Source: Xanthostigma xanthostigma
Taxonomy: Eukaryota > Arthropoda > Insecta > Raphidioptera > Raphidiidae
Direction: 5' to 3'
Assembly: GCA_963575645.1 (NCBI GenBank)
Contig: OY754469.1
Location: 24,756,001 to 24,820,000, forward strand
Length of the DNA: 64,000 nt
Position 1 is the stretch's first letter. Each line of letters opens with the position of its first letter. Shown piece after piece: positions 32,695-42,389 of the stretch. The translations under genes were made by a program, and so were the position numbers. The notes beneath the pieces are model-generated. The model saw nothing but the letters and a program-made list of their open reading frames with translations, was not told the origin of the DNA and did not search any database.

Positions 32695-33968
32695 AGGAGG
32701 TACACGCAAAAATGATAGAACTTTCGATCGGGATAACTGTGATTTGACATGTTGTTTTGACATTTCTTTTCAATAAGCATTGACAAATTATCATGGAAAC
32801 ACTCACGCCGCAACAACGTTTAGAAATTGTTGAAATTTATTTTTAAAATTAGGGTTCTATATTCGCTAAACTTACAGAGCACTTTGTGAAATTTATGGTT
32901 TACATAATCGTCCATCAGAGCAGCTTCGATAGATTTCAGCCATTTTCTCTACTGGATGCAAAAACAACAAGACAAAGAACTGTACGTACAGAAGAAAATA
33001 TCGGTGCTGTAAGTGCTAGTGTTAATGAAGATCCAAATTTGTCTATTCGTTGACGTTCACAACAAGTTGAACCCTGTGCTTCCACCACATGGAAAATTTT
33101 GCGTAAAGATCTTGGTCTACACCCATACAACATCCAATTGGTTTAAGAACTAAAGCCACTTGACCACAATAAGCGTAGTTTGTTTGCTGATTGGCCTCTA
33201 AACAGCTTGAAGTTATCCACTTTTTTCTCGAAAAATTGTGTTTACTGATGAAGCTCATTTCTGGTTGAATGGCTACGTAAACAAGCAAAATTGTCGTATA
33301 TATGGAGCGAAAACAATCCTCAAGAAGTTCTGTAGGTTCCATTGCATCCTGAAAAATGCACCGTATGGTGTAGGTTACATGCTGGAGGCATTATCGGTCT
33401 ATATTTCGTTAAAAACGATGCTGGAGCTAATGTTACAGTGAATGGTGCTTGTTACAGATCGATGATCAATGATTTTTTCTTTCAAAATTTGAATGGCATC
33501 GACCCGGAAGTGTTTTGGTTCCACCAAGATGGTGCTACACCTCATACTGCTAACATAACAATTGATTAATTGAAAGAAAAATTTGGTGACAACATTATTT
33601 CGACAAATGGTTCAATTAATTGGTCTCCAAGATCATGCGACATAACACCACTCGATTATTTTCTTTGGGGTTAAGTATGTGAAGTTATTGGTTTATGCTG
33701 ATAAATCAGAAACAATAGACGCTTTGGAAGCCAATATAACTCGTGTTATTGATTAAATAAGGCCTGAATTACTCGAAAAAGTGGTCCAAAATTGGTCTGA
33801 TCGAATGCGGTTCCTCAGAGCTAGTCATGGTGGAGATATGCCGGAAATAATTTTTTAAACTTAAATGTCATAAAATTATCTTTGAAATAAAAAAATGGCT
33901 TCAATCTTAATTTAATTAAATGATTATTTCAATTTAAAGTTCTATACCTAACTCTAAAAAAACACCCG
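32695..33968 (+). mobile_element. Decayed Tc1/mariner-type transposon
   Basis: It surrounds a full-length but heavily mutated transposase. The left side contains GATAGAACTTTCGATCG and the right end, inverted, reads GGGTGTTTTTTTAGAG then TATAGAACTTT, consistent with diverged inverted repeats. Exact ends are uncertain, because the left edge also resembles family X. The flanks are too diverged to confirm a TA target duplication. Confidence 0.7.
32793..33858 (+). pseudogene. Mariner-type transposase pseudogene
   Basis: From METLTPQQRLEIVEIYF at 32793 to PEIIF before TAA at 33858 the outline of one transposase can be followed across many stops and shifts. Landmarks are TRQRTVRTEENIGAVSAS, TTWKILRKDLGLHPY, FTDEAHFWLNGYV, HPEKCTVWC, WFHQDGATPHTA and RSCDITPLDYFLWG. 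Again 36 residue positions separate the second and third catalytic aspartates, so it is related to the 27.6-kb transposase but a distinct lineage. At least eight in-frame stops show that it has been dead for a long time. Confidence 0.88.
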
Positions 33969-34412
33969 TTATTTTGGCCGTCTTGCATATATAAACTACT
34001 ATTATAAAATTACTTTAAATATAAAACATTTTTGGGCAATATAATAGACAGAGCGTTTTCCATCGATTCAGTACCGAGGATAAGAAAGATGAAGAAGATC
34101 ACAGTAGGTATTGCGGAATGTGTAACACCGACGTTATCGTGAGTGAAAAGTGGAGTAAAAAGTGATCGGACTCTGATTGTTAGCGCTCCATAAAAATACT
34201 ATTCCAGAGCCCAGTGAACCAAACACGAAGTTACAGTTATGCCAATATATTATGAATAGTATACCGGTCGACGAATTGTTTACTGCAAACAAGAATCAAT
34301 ATCAGACCAGTCTGCTGTTTTACGTATATCCTATATAATATCTGTGCCTACAAGGCAAAATCATTTATGTCGTATTTTCGATAATTTTTGACTTACATCT
34401 TCAGATTGAAGA
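33969..34412. other. No recognised feature
   Basis: AT-rich DNA without ORF, repeat partner or tRNA-like boxes. Confidence 0.5.
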
Positions 34413-34424
34413 ACTTAAGAATAT

Positions 34425-34645
34425 ACAAATCTTTGATTAACGTCTGAATAGAACTCTTCAAATAAATAAAATTGTCGACCAATTTTTCTCAGACCAATAT
34501 ATTGACAAAAAATAAAAAAATAACAAATCAATATAACATATGACGTTTCGATCCGGATCGAAACGTCATATGTTATATTGATTTGTTATTTTTTTATTAT
34601 TTGTCAATATATTGGTCTGAGTAAAATTGGTCGATAATTTTATTT
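34425..34645. mobile_element. Head-to-head Penelope-like insertion, zero-loop palindrome, 12-bp target duplication
   Basis: ACTTAAGAATAT occurs at 34413-34424 and 34646-34657. The insert begins CAAATCTTTGATTAACGTCT, a PLE end shared with 29848-29916. From 34460 to 34649 it is a near-perfect palindrome with ~95-bp arms and no loop, centred at 34554/34555 in CGATCCGGATCG. Each arm reads outward GGATCGAAACGTCATATG, then TATTGATTTGTTATTTTT and ATATTGGTCTGAG, then the PLE end. So two 5'-truncated PLE tails are fused head to head. Confidence 0.88.
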
Positions 34646-34657
34646 ACTTAAGAATAT

Positions 34658-35774
34658 TGTTCTGGGAGCAGCATCAGATATAGTTTCTTTCATAGAAGCG
34701 CTATAAATATAAGTTCAATAAAAAATAGGTCCGAATTTGGGTCATCAAACATCAACTTATATAATATATCGGGCCGGTACTACTTCGCCCAAATTTGTAT
34801 ATTGTCACCGTTTTTTCATCGACTTACGTTGCAAAACTGGTTTCCACGAAAAGCTCTTTTATTTTAACGCGATAATATATAGCCTATGTCCATCCTGAAG
34901 TATCATCGAGATTATTTAATAAACACTAGTGAGGAAAAAAGCGTTTTAATTACAACGTTAATATGATCATTTTTACCTGTTTAAAACATGTAAAATAGCA
35001 CATATTCTCGCAGTGGCGGCACGTGAACATTTTAAATGGATGTTTTGCAGGGTCAACCGGAGGTATCTCTTAACATAAGTTAGGAATGAGGAGGGGTTTT
35101 AATTAAAATTATTTTTTACATTTATCACATCCTAGTTTAATGTTTTAATTATTTTTTCATACACTATTGCCAACAAACTATAATAATAATCGCTGTACAA
35201 TTGTCACTACTGCATAAGCCCTGTGTCGTGTATCATACGACATACGTACCGCTGAGCTAAATTCATTAAGACTTTAGAGAAAAAAGTTTGCTTGCTATAA
35301 ACACTATTTTAATTGTGAATATAAAAAAAATTACTGACCGAAAAAGTATGATTTTCATAATCATAATTATAAATAAACATACCATTTTGGTATAAATTCA
35401 AAATCATGCGTTTATTATTTCCATACAAGATTATAAACCTAGACACTTATAATCTCTGTTACCTATAATAATCGGGAGGCACGGCAGTGCTCCCGCCAAG
35501 TCGAGCACTGCCGTAGGTACCATCCTTTTCTAGAAGCGACTCACGGCACTTTTGACCCCCGTGTAAGTTCGTTGTGGATAAAGCAAGTTTTTGAATTTTT
35601 AATGATCAAGAGGACATACTATAACTGGCTATATTGCCAATATACTTAATAACTATACATTATTGTAGTTACGAATTATCGCTAGTCAAAGTTCTTTAAT
35701 TTTGTCATTGACACACACACCGATCATCAAAATTGTAAAGTACTACCAGCAGTCCCAGTAACTATGGAAGCACC
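34658..35774. other. No recognised feature except a short hairpin
   Basis: ACGGCAGTGCTC (35481-35492) and its inverted copy GAGCACTGCCGT (35503-35514) form a perfect 12-bp stem around a 10-base loop in otherwise AT-rich DNA. The rest shows nothing. Confidence 0.5.
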
Positions 35775-36124
35775 TGTCCAACAACTTTGTTATAAATTGT
35801 TACCTAATCAATTGCCTATCAAAATTTATAGTTCTGTATAAATATTAGACATCTTTATTTCTATAATAATTATAATGACTTGGCAATTGCACGGCACTAT
35901 AATTATTATGAAAGAATAAGCTACTATTTCGATTACTATAGGTAAATCTAAACAATGCACTTAAGAATAAAATGTTTTAACTAGTAGAATATGGTGCCGT
36001 GCAATTGCCAAGTCATTACAATTATTATAGAAATAAAGATGTCTAATATTGATAAATGATACGGTCACTATAAATTTTGATAGGCAATTGATTAAGTAAC
36101 AATTTATAACAAAGTTGTTGGACA
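35775..36124. mobile_element. Foldback/MITE with ~122-bp arms
   Basis: TGTCCAACAACTTTGTTATA at 35775 is mirrored at the right end 36124, and the arms run to GCAATTGCACGGCA beside a ~98-base loop. The right arm has a ~10-base extra piece (ATGATACGGTC). ORF 35961-36152 crosses it and is not a gene. Confidence 0.88.
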
Positions 36125-36882
36125 ACTGACTTTCTTTAACATTAGATCTCACAATTTTTTGTAGCGGAAGAACTGCGATGCGAGACTTGACATTTTTTTA
36201 CATTTTATGTTTTTATTGGGACTGTGAATAAATGTAAAAAAATAAGTAGTTGAAAAAACTAAAAAAAAATGCCTCCAAGTATAATTCCAACGCATCATAA
36301 TCCATGGCACAATGAAGTTTTAAAGTTAGTTGTGTTAAAACGGTATAAAATTTAATTTTCCGGAATAAATGTCTATTTTATTATACCTATACGAAGTTTG
36401 CAAAACGTGGTAATGTATTTTCCAGAGAACAACCGTCCTTAAACCGAAGGCGTTATGCCGCGCGGAACTAGGCTAGTGCATCATAAGACATACCTCCGAG
36501 CTATAGAGCTCTCGTCTTCAGTGCGGAGGTAATTTTCATCTTCCATACATCAACAAAAATTTCATCTCCCACTTCCCAGTTTCTACTTTGTGAAAGTAAA
36601 TATACATTTTCTAACTGTGGTGATATTTTCCATCGACATTAGTGCAGCATCTTTTATAGTACGCTATTCTTTTGCATAGACACTTGAAAATCAATAAATG
36701 GAAATAGTCCTTAATATACCTATATGATAGTTGTAAATGTTAGACTATCTTGTAAAATCTTCAACAGAATTACGATGCTTATTGTCAATTTCAGATTCAT
36801 TAGTACCAAACTATAAAATGTTATACGGAGGTGTCCATAAAATGTTATACGAATACTAAAGAGCAATGCTTTGGTTAATTTT
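36125..36882. other. No recognised feature
   Basis: AT-rich DNA. ACCTCCG near 36493 and CGGAGGT near 36524 form a weak stem; two near-identical AAAATGTTATACG phrases lie near 36815-36850. Nothing else. Confidence 0.45.
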
Positions 36883-37077
36883 ACCATTTCAACCCACAAA
36901 TGGGGAATGGTACTAGTTTAGGTCAAAAATCACTTTTCAAAATTTTACAATATTTTTGTCGTTTTAAGGTCCCCCGAATCCAAAAATAGTATATTACACC
37001 ACAAGGGCCGAAAGTGTGATATCTTGTCCTGTGCGCCATGATGCTTGAGGTATATTTTTTATAACGGCTTATTATTC
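36883..37077 (+). repeat. Family D copy 2, truncated
   Basis: ACCATTTCAACCCACAAATG, GGTCAAAAATCACTTTTC and TAAGGTCCCCCGAATCC match the family, then it skips to ATAACGGCTTATTATT. It is joined directly to a family A repeat, as at 45944/45945. Confidence 0.7.
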
Positions 37078-37240
37078 TACTAGCGGTCCCGCCCGGTTTC
37101 ATCCGGGTGCTAAAGAACGAATGAAGAAGGAAAGGACATGAGTACACACATTCATCTTAGTTTACCGAGATAAATACTGTGTCCAAATTTCATGATGATC
37201 GGAGTTACCGTTCAAAAGTTTTTGTCGATAAAAAGCAGTA
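37078..37240 (+). repeat. Family A copy, plus strand
   Basis: ACTAGCGGTCCCGCCCGG, GTGCTAAAGAACGAATG, ATGATGATCGGAGTTACCG and GTCGATAAAAAGCAGTATTT. The downstream bases to 37490 are AT-rich without further matches. Confidence 0.7.
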
Positions 37241-37495
37241 TTTATACTTTTTTTAAGTAATAAATTTCTTTTAAATCAATAATTACTGTAATTAATAAAA
37301 TTTAATAAATATTTAATTGAAAACTTTGTAGAAAAATAATTTTTATATAGGTACCTATAGTTAAAACAGTTTTTAAATGAGCTATTAATTAGATTTATTT
37401 AATTTTAATTAGTCGTAAATAAAATTAAAATAAAATTATATTTTTAGCCTTAAAATAAAGTAATGTAGAAAATAAAAAAAAATTAAAAATATTTT

Positions 37496-37568
37496 CGCCC
37501 AACGTGGGGCTCGAACCCACGACCCTGATATTGACAGACGCATGCGCAACCGACTGAGCTAGCCGGGC
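37496..37568 (-). pseudogene. tRNA-Lys-like gene with a broken anticodon stem
   Basis: On the minus strand the 73 bases start GCCCGGCTAGCTCAGTCGGT and end CGTGGGTTCGAGCCCCACGT followed by TGGGCG. These are the D arm, T arm and paired acceptor ends of animal tRNA-Lys. The anticodon arm is changed: the loop reads CTGTCAA, giving anticodon GTC instead of CTT, and at least three of five stem pairs are lost. It is therefore a pseudogene or the head of a tRNA-Lys-derived repeat. A and B boxes are intact, so pol III transcription is possible. ORF 37425-37607 merely reads through it. Confidence 0.8.
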
Positions 37569-38707
37569 TGCATATACGTATTCTGCAGACGCACAAGGGA
37601 TAGCCAAACGATTCGTAAATATTCGGTTAGGATCGGTAGAACTCTAGACCTTTGAGCTGCATGCGCGTAAATTGCAGATGCAAAAAGAACTTTAACGTCT
37701 GCAGTTTACATATTTTATAATATTTCATGAAAATATTAATTGTGTAGGCGGTGTAAACTTTTGTTAAAAACGAAGTGGTCTAAACAATGGAAAACATAGT
37801 TTCAGAGGGTTATGAATACAACTTTATAAACCAAAGTAGTTTTAGAACGAAACTACAATCTAAAGAAGAAATAGAGTTCAGTATATAACATTTTTTAAAA
37901 TAACATTAATTTATACGTAGGTAGGTATGCATATTACTGAGCTGATAATTAAATTTTCAATATAAGTAAAGAGTTGGTCATTCCAAAATTATCAAGTAAT
38001 AATTTTTAAATAGGAAAATTAACAAACCTTATAATCATAATATTATTATGTAGGTATCGTTTTGCTACAATTGTACACTCATTGTTACATTACTATTATG
38101 AGAAAAATTTATTTTTCAACAATGTCACCGTCGGGACACTTAAACCCGAAATTTTCCACTTTCGCGGCGGAATGAGTTTACAGTTCCTCTACGGTGCCAC
38201 ATCTCAATACTTAATCTTTCTCATAATATATCAAATTATAATTAATGTAAAATCACATCACACGAGAGCTAATGGATCAATGGTCTAGTCTTTACTTATA
38301 TTGATATGATATCCAAAACTACTCACCATTAGAAGTTTAATGATTTTTGCGTTTACATACCAGTAGGTCAGTTTTAGTTGCGATTACATTACCTATGTTT
38401 ATTTGTTTAAAAACTTAGAATAAGATATTTGTGTTTTTTAATGTTCTGAGCTGAGTGATTAATAATACTAAATACATTAATTATATTATATTGTGTCTTA
38501 TTTACATTTTAAAATCAGTAATTAACGGCATAAACTACGTCTGGACTGTTGGTACTAGTTGATCGACAATTAGACACGTAGTAAACTGCAGACGTATTAG
38601 GATAAACTACGTCTGCACTTTACTAGCCTTGGTTGGATTAATCTTAAAAAGCCGAATCGTTTGACTATCCCTTGTGCGTCTGCAGAATACGTATATGCAG
38701 CCGGGCT
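37561..38707. repeat. Inverted repeat pair of ~52 bp enclosing ~1 kb
   Basis: GCTGCATATACGTATTCTG then GACGCACAAGGGATAG at 37566-37612 is inverted at 38652-38705. Further in, AACGTCTGCAGTTTAC (37697) is mirrored by GTAAACTGCAGACG (38581). An AAACTACGTCTG motif is repeated at 38533 and 38603. The left end overlaps the tRNA-Lys-like block. The interior has no gene; ORF 38082-38288 has no motif. Confidence 0.7.
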
Positions 38708-38779
38708 TGTAAACGTACTACGCTAATATTGGTATATTTAGTTAGGGCATTTCACCTGAATACAAGCCTATTTTTGAGA

Positions 38780-38975
38780 TACATTTTGCAACATTTTTCA
38801 TTGATGCTCCGCTCCTATTGGTTGTAGCGTGATATTATATAGCATATAGCCTTCCTCAATAAATGGGCTATCCAAAAAAAAATGTTTTTTTCAATTTGAA
38901 CCAGTATAGTTCCTGAGATTAGCGCGTTCAACCAAACAAACAAACAAACTCTTCAGCTTTATTAGTATAGATTTA
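38780..38975 (+). mobile_element. RTE-type non-LTR 3' tail
   Basis: The sequence GGGCTATCC, A run, GAACCAGTATAGTTCCTGAG, GATTAGCGCGTTCAACC, an AAAC repeat, then CTCTTCAGCTTTATTAGTAT is the 3' end of a very common insect RTE-type repeat. Only the non-coding tail is present. Confidence 0.75.
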
Positions 38976-39010
38976 TTTCTTCAAAAAAGTTCGTTGCCAA
39001 TGTAATATTA

Positions 39011-39164
39011 ACAAAAAACCGAAAAATTACCTTTAACTTCAACCTAAAAAAGTAATGTAAAAATTTCAGATTTTCAAAAATCTTAGTATGGGGTTTTCTT
39101 CGTTAAAATGTCTACTTTCAGATGGTGTATTACATTTGTTAATGTAACATTGAATTCCCCTTTT
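39011..39164 (+). repeat. Family G copy 2 (uninterrupted)
   Basis: Paralogue of 29761-29980 with a single TTTTCTTCGTT at 39094-39104, i.e. the pre-insertion state of the PLE site. Confidence 0.85.
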
Positions 39165-39663
39165 ATGAACGAATAGCAAATATCAATATTTAATACTAGT
39201 CGTTACCTGCGTCTAACAGAAATATATCAAATATTAATATGTTTGAAGTTGGAATGGTCCCGTCGCCCAGCTGGCTGGAATATTTGTAATTTAATCGGTG
39301 TCTGTGATATGGAGTATTGTTATGTTTCAGAGTTTCAGAATGGAAGTATTCTGTATGTCTTTATATGTGTTTGTTATCATTATTGTGCATGCGACGCTTT
39401 GTCTAAACAAAAAGAGAGTGCTTCTTTAACATACTAATAACTAATGCATAGTATCGTTTAGCGAAGACATATATAGTAGCGCCATTTCTGTGCACAAATG
39501 AGTTTCGGGTTGGACGGAACTTTGTTTTCTGCCAAGGGCTGGTCCTATCAATATGGCTATTTAGGTGTTGATCGCTACTGATCGCTTTTCCCACTCTTAT
39601 TACTACTCGCCTTGCTACTAACTTCATACTTAATGATATTACTCTACCTACGTTTGTTCACGA

Positions 39664-39698
<35 letters not shown>

Positions 39699-39964
39699 AA
39701 GAGAGAACTCACATCTTTATTCATTTGTGTGATGAAAACACATAAGCTATGTTCCAAGCTCTCTGCGAACGATAATATATATTGTCACGGTTATGTGCAG
39801 TAGATAAAATGAAACTGTTTGTATCGGTTTTATGCTCATACGTCGACTTTGCACTGTTTTGTGACTCTAAATACGTTGCCATTGGTTGGAACGTTTTCGT
39901 CCGTGCAAAGACGCGGGTAACGTCTAGTATTAAATCTACAAAACAAAAGTACAGCTGATTTTTT
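39165..39964. other. Family D end and GA microsatellite, otherwise nothing
   Basis: GTTGGAATGGTCCCGTCGCC at about 39247 is the right end of family D. An imperfect GA/GAAA repeat spans 39664-39706. ORF 39612-39803 runs through that repeat and is not a gene. Confidence 0.6.
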
Positions 39965-40230
39965 TTATTTACAAAATATTTTTGAAATTATAAAATTTTG
40001 AAAATTTTTTTAACAAAACTTGAACAAATAAATAGAATAATAAACCGTTATGAAACGTATATCATTATTATATAAAAACGTTTTCTCTTTTGCGCATGCG
40101 CCAATTTCCCCCCAAAACAATAGAGCTCTTCATATTTGCATATCATAGATCCTCCCAAAATTTGGTTGCAATCCGTTCATCCGTTTGACCTCGATGTTCA
40201 CAGCAAACAGACTAACTAAAAATTATAGAA
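39965..40230 (-). repeat. Family D copy 3
   Basis: Inverted relative to the next copy: AATAAACCGTTATG, TTTGCGCATGCGCC, AATCCGTTCATCCGTTTGACC. Together with copy 4 it forms a head-to-head pair separated by ~45 bases. Confidence 0.75.
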
Positions 40231-40274
40231 GTTTCGTTTTGCTCATCTGGTCGACAAAGCGTAGGTATTCTTTT

Positions 40275-41215
40275 ACCATTCCAACCTACAAGTGGGGAAT
40301 TGTACTAGTTTAGGTCAAAAATCACATTTCAAAATTTTACAATATCTTTTCGTTTTGAGGTCCCCCGAATCCAAAAAACATATTTTTGGAAAAACTCTGT
40401 GCGTCTGTTAGTCTGTAAACATGATACAGGTCAAACGGATTGAAACCAAATTTTGAGGAGATTTTGGTATGCAAATATAAAGAGCCCTATTGTTTTTGGG
40501 GAAAATTGGCGCATGCGCAGAAGAGATATTATATGCTACAAATCGGTGTTTTTTATATAATAATGGTATATTTTTCATAACGCCCTATTATTTGATTTAC
40601 TATTTTAAGAAACGTTTGTCAAAAAAATTGTTTTTAAAAACTTTAGTTTCAGAAATATTTTGAAAATCAGCTGTTCTTTTGTTTAGTAGATATGTCAGAA
40701 ATAAACTAGTTAAATATGCTTTGGTTAATTTTTACATGACATAGAACCATGAAGTCATAACCAGAAGAACCAGCTCGAGTATGTAGCGATGGACCGATAT
40801 CTGTCGCATGAACCAAAATGGCGTCAGCTACTGGGTAACGCATACACGTTCATGGCTTACATGTGTGTAGTGTCTGTGAAGTTAAACAACTTTGGTTGCC
40901 ATGCGAAAATAGGTGGAAAGAACCGAAGTTTACCAGGTAGTGATATAACAGCGCCATCTCGTGTGCGCCAGAAAACGGTCCATCTCGAAACACAGCAACC
41001 ATAGGGAGCTAGGTCTCCTGGTTAAATACTTCGTGTTTGGAACATATTATGCAGGTAACCATGGCAACGAATAGAAAATATCATATTGAATACTAGCCAT
41101 TACCTGCGTCACCTCACGCGATATCAGAAATTTTATTTTCTTTATTATACTGTATCAAATGGAACATTTTGAAGTTGGAATGGTCCCGTCGCCATAATGG
41201 CTGGAATTTTCTTTC
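40275..41215 (+). repeat. Family D copy 4, with a ~295-bp extra segment
   Basis: The longest plus-strand copy: ACCATTCCAACCTACAAGTG at the start, GCGCATGCGC in the middle, AATCAGCTGTTCTTTTG, then TTTTTACATGACATAGAACC. The segment 40746-41040 is absent from the matching place in copies 6 and 7 and has higher GC. The family resumes at CATATTATGCAGGTAACCAT and ends AAGTTGGAATGGTCCCGTCG. Outer CCATTCCAAC and GTTGGAATGG are inverted. Confidence 0.75.
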
Positions 41216-41491
41216 ATTTTTTTAATATCAGGAAAAAATTCGCCATCGCCTTCGTCACTCATTTTCAATTTAATCAAAATAACTGCCAAATTAGATAAAT
41301 AATTTCACCCAGTGCAGCCAAAACTGACCTCTAATGGAAGCGCGTGTTTTGTAAATAAACTTTTAAACAAGAAATAGTCAACGGGCTTAATGCGTAGGTC
41401 GGTTGCTACAATTTCATTTTAACTTAAAAAACGGACCATATCCGGTTGGAACACGTTTTAGCTACTGCTCATGACTGTGACGGCAATATTA

Positions 41492-42389
41492 GGGGAGGGA
41501 GGGGGAATGGCGCTCACTGGGTAATGGCGCTCACCTCTGTAACTCTGTCAAAAAGAAACGTAGCGATACGTCACGTCACGTGAAGCGCGAGGGGAGGGGG
41601 CCTCTAATAGACAGCGTTGCAAACGGACAGTCAGCTCGCGTCATGTGACCGTGAAGAGCGTTTCTTCGTTTGCGGCCGCACTGATCTAATTTTTAATTAG
41701 GTGTTTTTTGTCGGTAAGTCCAAAACTTTAATGCTTATTTAATTACAAATTTTACTTTTCTGCCAATAAACTATTCTATTTTGTGATTTTGCAGTCAGTT
41801 TTCAACAATCGTGTATGATTTTTTTAAAATTTCAAATTAATTACAAAACGACCGGTTGGGGTTATACCGCTCATCTGAGCGCCATTACCCCGTAGTGACT
41901 TATTTTTTTATTGTTTTAAATAGACATGCCAAGAAATCGTCAAAGGACCACCGCTAAAGCGGCTTGGACCGAAGAAGCCCGTTTTCCACCCAACAGCAAG
42001 AAACTGAAATTGCTGAACAAGTTAAGTTGCTGGGCTCGCTATATTATGGACTCAATGTTGCAGATTTGCATAAACATGTTTATAAATTTGCTGAGCGCAA
42101 CAATATCAAAAACAATTTTGATCAAAGCAGCAAAACAGCCAGATTGGATTGGGTACACTTCTTTATGAGACCCTGAGCGGCATTACCCAAAGTCAGGGGC
42201 AATACCGCTCAAACATGTATTTTTAATAATGTTTTCCTACTACTAGTAGGTGAAAGATATATGCTTTTGTTGTTAAATTGCTGATTACTCGATAATTAAA
42301 GACTTTGTTACTCTTGTTAATTTTGATTCATAATAAATAATTTAAGAAATACACCATGTTTTCCTTAATTGAACGCCATTCCCCCGTCC
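41492..42389 (+). mobile_element. Non-autonomous pogo-like transposon with TA target duplication
   Basis: Ends GGGGAGGGAGGGGGAATGGC and, inverted, GGACGGGGGAATGGCG, with TA on both sides (41490-41491, 42390-42391). The motif ATGGCGCTCA is repeated near the left end (41506, 41523) and recurs inverted as TGAGCGCCAT (41876), TGAGCGGCAT (42175) and TGAACGCCAT (42370), which suggests transposase-binding repeats. It keeps only the DNA-binding part of the transposase. Upstream of the ATG, TCGGTAAGT at 41711 and TTTTGCAG at 41788 could be an intron. Confidence 0.8.
41926..42176 (+). pseudogene. Pogo-like (psq/CENP-B-type) transposase N-terminal fragment
   Basis: It starts MPRNRQRTTAKAAWTEEA, a typical pogo-family opening before a psq helix-turn-helix. 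The frame then shifts: the second frame reads QQQETEIAEQVKLLGSLYYG, LHKHVYKFAERNNIKNNF and LDWVHFFMRP before a stop at 42174-42176. These match the CENP-B-type helix region, where an AxRNNI and a DW..FF motif are normal. The middle of the psq domain and the whole DDE catalytic domain are missing. The encoded piece could at most bind DNA, and the frameshift argues against even that. Confidence 0.75.

Noticed and set aside
37496-37568. Functional tRNA gene
   Set aside because: The anticodon stem is broken and the anticodon (GTC) does not fit the tRNA-Lys body.
39612-39803. ORF rich in Arg and Glu
   Set aside because: It is a translation of the GA microsatellite.
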